Shown here: piece by piece, positions 61,318 to 64,000 of the stretch
Layout: every line of letters begins with the position of its first letter
How positions within the stretch are numbered: the first letter of the stretch is position 1
From: DATLSM01 sp049585815
Lineage (GTDB): Bacteria > Actinomycetota > Thermoleophilia > Solirubrobacterales > 70-9
Assembly: GCA_049585815.1 (NCBI GenBank)
Contig: JBAVAR010000054.1
Location: 70,576-134,575, forward strand
Length of the DNA: 64,000 bases
Direction of reading: 5' to 3'
The notes under the pieces: generated by a model
The model's database searches: none
What the model was told of the DNA's origin: nothing
The model's input: only the letters and a program-made list of their open reading frames with translations
Program-made: the position numbers and the translations under genes

Positions 61318-61623
61318 CTCCGGCGAGCATGGCGCCAATCCCGGTGGCGTGCTCCCCTGAAATCGGTTAGATCAAGTGGACGGCGCGAGAAATTAAATCA
61401 GGTGGACGAAGGGTCCCATCAGCACCTTTGCACAATTGTGTTAGGACCTCGCTTCCCAACGCCACGACCGCCGGCCCGAGATTTGTTCCCTCCCGATGAT
61501 CGCCTATGAGGTGATGTTTTCGAGTTACGCAAAAACCCTCTGTAGACCATCACATTAGGAAGCAACAGAGAACAGTCAGCCCCGATTCCTTTGAGCGACG
61601 GCCTCGGATGTAGACCGCTACGG
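61318..61623. other. Gap with a short direct repeat
   Basis: About 300 bases without a gene. ATCAAGTGGACG (61371-61382) and ATCAGGTGGACG (61397-61408) are near-identical direct repeats 26 bases apart. Their sequence could mark an old insertion or a binding site. Nothing else recognised. Confidence 0.5.
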
Positions 61624-62868
61624 TCAGCTTCGGTATCCGCGATCTGGTACTTGTCGCAGATAGACCAGTTTCAAGGGCGTTGCGCCGCTCCGCAGGACGA
61701 CCGCCAGTTCCCGCGCTTGCTGCTTGGTATGGAAGCCGCCGGAGATTTCAGCGCCGGTCCGGCCTTCGATCCCTTGTGGGTTCTCGGCGAAGTTGATAAT
61801 CGGTCGCGTCTTGACTTCGTTGTCGAGGATGACCGCGAAGTGGCCGGAGAGAGCCGCTGCCTGTTCGGCACTGATCTTGCCGATCGCCTCTGACCGTCCG
61901 AATTGGGCGATTTCTTTGGTCACTGCCTGAAAGGCTTGGCGGCCCTTCTTGGTAAAGGCGAAGGTGACGCTAGGTTCACCGGCTGGGCCAGCGCCGACCA
62001 GTGGATCGGTGATCTCACTACCCGAGAGTGCTGGACGATCTCGCAGTGCGTACCAGCCCGGCTGTGCCGAGGCGTCAAGACTCCCGGATCGATTGGTTGG
62101 TAGCTCGGAGACCAGAACCGTCCCAGCGGGGACTTCGACGATCAGCCCGTTCTGGGGCGATCTGTGGCTGCCTGAGCCGAGGAAAAGACCAGCCTTGCTG
62201 TATTCGGGGCCAGCGACCAGTTTGTGCGAAGCCTGAGACGCGAACAGGTAGTAGCGGGGCCTGGGACTGGAGCAGCTGGAGCAGTCGCTGACCGCTGGTT
62301 GTTGGGAGGCCAGTAGGGCGGCGTCGTAAGCTGTTGGGAAGGCACCATCGTCGGCCAGTTGCCGATCCTCATCGCTGTGGTAAAGGTTGCGCCCGGCCGC
62401 TTTCCATTCTGCGGTTGCCGTTCGAAACGCGGGAATGGGCGGCTGCATACCGGGGTGTCCGCCGATTGCTTGCTCTTGGCCGATCAGGTTGGCCTCCCAG
62501 TCGTAGAAGTGGAGACTCCCTGTGGATAAAAATGAGCCCGGCAGCCGCTTCGCTTGGGTAGACTCGGGCATCACGATGCGAAGTTGATCTGTGCCGACGG
62601 GCTCGATCCGAGCTTCATCGGTGCCGAGTTCACGTATTCGCTGGCAGAGAACGGTAATTGTTCTCGCGCGTGATCCAGCAGTGACGCCCTGGGCTTCCGG
62701 CTGCAGCTGATAAAGCAGTGCCACCGAGGGGCGTCCCCTTGGTGAGTAATGGCAAGCTGCTGTATCCCCTGAGCTGGCGGCAGCTCCTCCACTGGCACCG
62801 CAACCAAACAGAGCCAGCATCCCGGCCGAGACCACGATCACTGCCACAGGCTTTGCCAGCTGCCTCAC
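61624..62868 (-). CDS. SecD-like lipoprotein
   Basis: 414 residues. A lipoprotein signal is present with lipobox LFGC (about 19-22). The rest resembles the periplasmic P1/head part of SecD: ITVLCQRIRELGTDEARIEPVGTDQLRIVMP, FTKKGRQAFQAVTKEIA, and LSGHFAVILDNEVKTRPIINFAENPQGIEGRTGAEISGGF with LRSGATPLKLVYL. The SecD membrane helices are missing. It may assist secreted proteins or bind SecDF. A stand-alone lipoprotein version is unusual. Confidence 0.78.
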   Translation of the reverse strand: MRQLAKPVAVIVVSAGMLALFGCGASGGAAASSGDTAACHYSPRGRPSVALLYQLQPEAQGVTAGSRARTITVLCQRIRELGTDEARIEPVGTDQLRIVMPESTQAKRLPGSFLSTGSLHFYDWEANLIGQEQAIGGHPGMQPPIPAFRTATAEWKAAGRNLYHSDEDRQLADDGAFPTAYDAALLASQQPAVSDCSSCSSPRPRYYLFASQASHKLVAGPEYSKAGLFLGSGSHRSPQNGLIVEVPAGTVLVSELPTNRSGSLDASAQPGWYALRDRPALSGSEITDPLVGAGPAGEPSVTFAFTKKGRQAFQAVTKEIAQFGRSEAIGKISAEQAAALSGHFAVILDNEVKTRPIINFAENPQGIEGRTGAEISGGFHTKQQARELAVVLRSGATPLKLVYLRQVPDRGYRS

Positions 62869-62928
62869 GTTGGTTACTCCCAGTCTTGGTTAGACCCTAT
62901 CTACGGGCGATCCTAAGTTTCAAGGGGT

Positions 62929-63516
62929 CTATTCCAATACGGATGCCGACAGGCTAATCGCCCCATAGGGGTTGGCGGCTGTTTCTTCGTTGCTCTTGTT
63001 GATCGCTACCCAGATGAAGATCCAGACGACGAAGGCAACCACTGCAGCAATAATGATCGAGGTGCCACGCTTGTCGTTGCGACCGCTGACGACGATGCCG
63101 ACAATCAGTCCGATGAGCGGAAACAGGATCGCCGTGATCCAGCCGGCAGTGACAAGACCGTCGTTCTTGGAGTCGGTTCCCTTAGGAGGGGTGTTATCCA
63201 ACCAGCGTTGTCCATCCCAATAACGCTGCCCGGCGCCCCCCAACGGATCCGGATACCAGCCGGGATAGGCGGCCGCTTGGACCGCAACTTGCGGCTGCGG
63301 AGTCGGCGTCGGCGTCTGGGGCGGCGTCAACGGCGTCACTTGGGGCTGAGGCGGAGGCGGTTCGGGAGCCGGAGGCGGTGGAGGACTCTGGCTCTCTGCT
63401 GATGGCGGAGCCGGGACCAACCGGCCCAAGTGCATATAGCGGCAGCTCTCGCACTGATTGGTCTGGGGATCTGCTGGCTCTCCACAACTGGGACAAACAA
63501 GAGTCTCGGCTGACAT
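62929..63516 (-). CDS. Zinc-ribbon, DUF2510 membrane protein
   Basis: 195 residues. A zinc ribbon (C8-x2-C11, C22-x2-C25) is followed by a Pro-rich linker (about 35-80), a DUF2510 motif PGWYPDPLGGAGQRYWDGQRW, and two spans (VTAGWITAILFPLIGLIVGIV and IIIAAVVAFVVWIFIWVAI). This layout is common in Actinomycetota surface-associated proteins of unknown function. It lies 60 bases upstream of the SecD-like gene and 15 after the next gene. Confidence 0.82.
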   Translation of the reverse strand: MSAETLVCPSCGEPADPQTNQCESCRYMHLGRLVPAPPSAESQSPPPPPAPEPPPPQPQVTPLTPPQTPTPTPQPQVAVQAAAYPGWYPDPLGGAGQRYWDGQRWLDNTPPKGTDSKNDGLVTAGWITAILFPLIGLIVGIVVSGRNDKRGTSIIIAAVVAFVVWIFIWVAINKSNEETAANPYGAISLSASVLE

Positions 63517-63531
63517 TGACTTTTCTTGCTC

Positions 63532-63855
63532 CTAAGGCCGCGCAGGTGGTTGTGCGGCTTCGAGTTGAATGGCCTCTTTTAGAACGTTCAGGTAGTTCTC
63601 AAGTTTCCGAGTTGCTATCGGCCCGAACTGCGCAATTTTGCCCTCCAGTCGCACGACCGTAGTCCCATTCTCGTCCTTGAGCAGGATCTCTATCTTGGCC
63701 GGGTTACTGAGTACGCCGAACCCAATCTTTGCCAGCAGTCGCTGGGGTTCAGACTCCGCAATCTTCCAATCGAGCCGTTCAACAGCGCGATGACAAGAGC
63801 CATACGACTCCGCCACGGGCGTTTTAAGTTGGAATTCACTTGCTCGCCGACTCAT
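63532..63855 (-). CDS. Small unknown protein, first in a three-gene set
   Basis: 107 residues from ATG, with GGGAGG six bases before it. It looks like an alpha-beta fold: CHRAVERLDWKIAESEPQRLLAKIGFGVLSNPAKIEILLKDENG, then TVVRLEGKIAQFGP, then a C-terminal helix. The pattern fits small actinobacterial domains found with DUF2510 proteins, but I do not recognise a named family. It probably starts an operon with the two following genes. Confidence 0.65.
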   Translation of the reverse strand: MSRRASEFQLKTPVAESYGSCHRAVERLDWKIAESEPQRLLAKIGFGVLSNPAKIEILLKDENGTTVVRLEGKIAQFGPIATRKLENYLNVLKEAIQLEAAQPPARP

Positions 63856-64000
63856 CGGTGGCCTCCCGGCGGGAAGCTATCAGCTCTGCCGCATAAACGC
63901 TGGCGACATAAGTCGCCTTGACCGGAACCCACTCATTGGTCGACCTGATCAAACCCCGAGTGAGAGTCCGGGGTTAACTGGAACGTTCGTGCTGTCGAGT
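63856..64000. other. Right edge, possible hairpin
   Basis: AACCCCG (63952-63958) and CGGGGTT (63969-63975) form a 7-base stem with a 10-base loop. There is no T run, so its role is unclear. No gene reaches 60 codons here. Confidence 0.4.

Noticed and set aside
61415..61423. CCCATCAGC, also found just after the tRNA-Val end, as a possible second attachment site.
   Set aside because: Nine bases is too short for a tRNA attachment repeat and the neighbouring bases differ. It was not used to set the element's right end.
1..64000. CRISPR arrays, rRNA genes and complete insertion sequences.
   Set aside because: No regularly spaced repeats, rRNA sequence or transposase gene was recognised in the window.

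Overview
The window is GC-rich, densely coded bacterial chromosome. Many genes start with GTG or TTG and many stops overlap the next start. An F420-type (Ddn-like) protein, a dimeric-type NADP isocitrate dehydrogenase, a DUF2510 zinc-ribbon protein and many GC-rich soil-actinobacterial families point to Actinomycetota. The class Thermoleophilia (Solirubrobacterales-like) is my best guess, but this is inference because no rRNA is present.

Layout. 1-6.5 kb: small accessory genes (DUF2252 tail, a secreted Fn3-like repeat protein, a VOC protein, an ArsR-SRPBCC pair with a clear operator-promoter, a methyltransferase, a Ddn-like protein, a PRC-barrel protein). 6.5-12.2 kb: lipid and amide metabolism (acyl-CoA ligase, a di-iron R2-like protein fused to SCP2, an amidase, a TetR regulator). 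12.2-16.8 kb: a proteostasis operon (small Cys protein, Hsp20, Lon), with a GT-C glycosyltransferase downstream. 17-27 kb: central carbon metabolism (malate and isocitrate dehydrogenases, an AidB-like acyl-CoA dehydrogenase, a CBS-containing site-2 protease, and a succinate dehydrogenase built from SdhA, SdhB and a double-CCG subunit with no SdhC/D). 27-31 kb: lysC-asd-nhaP. 31-34 kb: a PadR regulator with an MMPL exporter. 34-41 kb: a phosphate block (a secreted phosphoesterase, two zinc-ribbon proteins, pstCAB and divergent pstS). 41-48.6 kb: a TSUP permease, a MerR-like regulator with a degenerate B12 domain, a degenerate GGDEF protein, recR-ybaB-dnaX, a membrane GT-like protein, a decayed ABC-2 permease and the SRP RNA.

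From 49.0 kb the content changes. A tRNA-Val(CAC) gene is followed immediately by a tyrosine integrase, two small HTH proteins, an M48 protease, a VirD4/TraG-like coupling ATPase, a nuclease remnant, a three-gene cassette and an AbiE toxin-antitoxin pair. The cassette consists of an unknown protein, a DUF559-DEAH helicase and an unknown 725-residue protein. This looks like an integrated element in the tRNA with defence cargo, and the cassette (54.65-59.5 kb) is the best candidate for an undescribed system. The window ends with a SecD-like lipoprotein, a DUF2510 zinc-ribbon membrane protein and a small unknown gene.

The sequence also shows regulatory architecture. ArsR and PadR inverted repeats lie inside promoter spacers. 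Related repeats occur upstream of pst and of the phosphoesterase. Several promoters appear to give leaderless or nearly leaderless transcripts.
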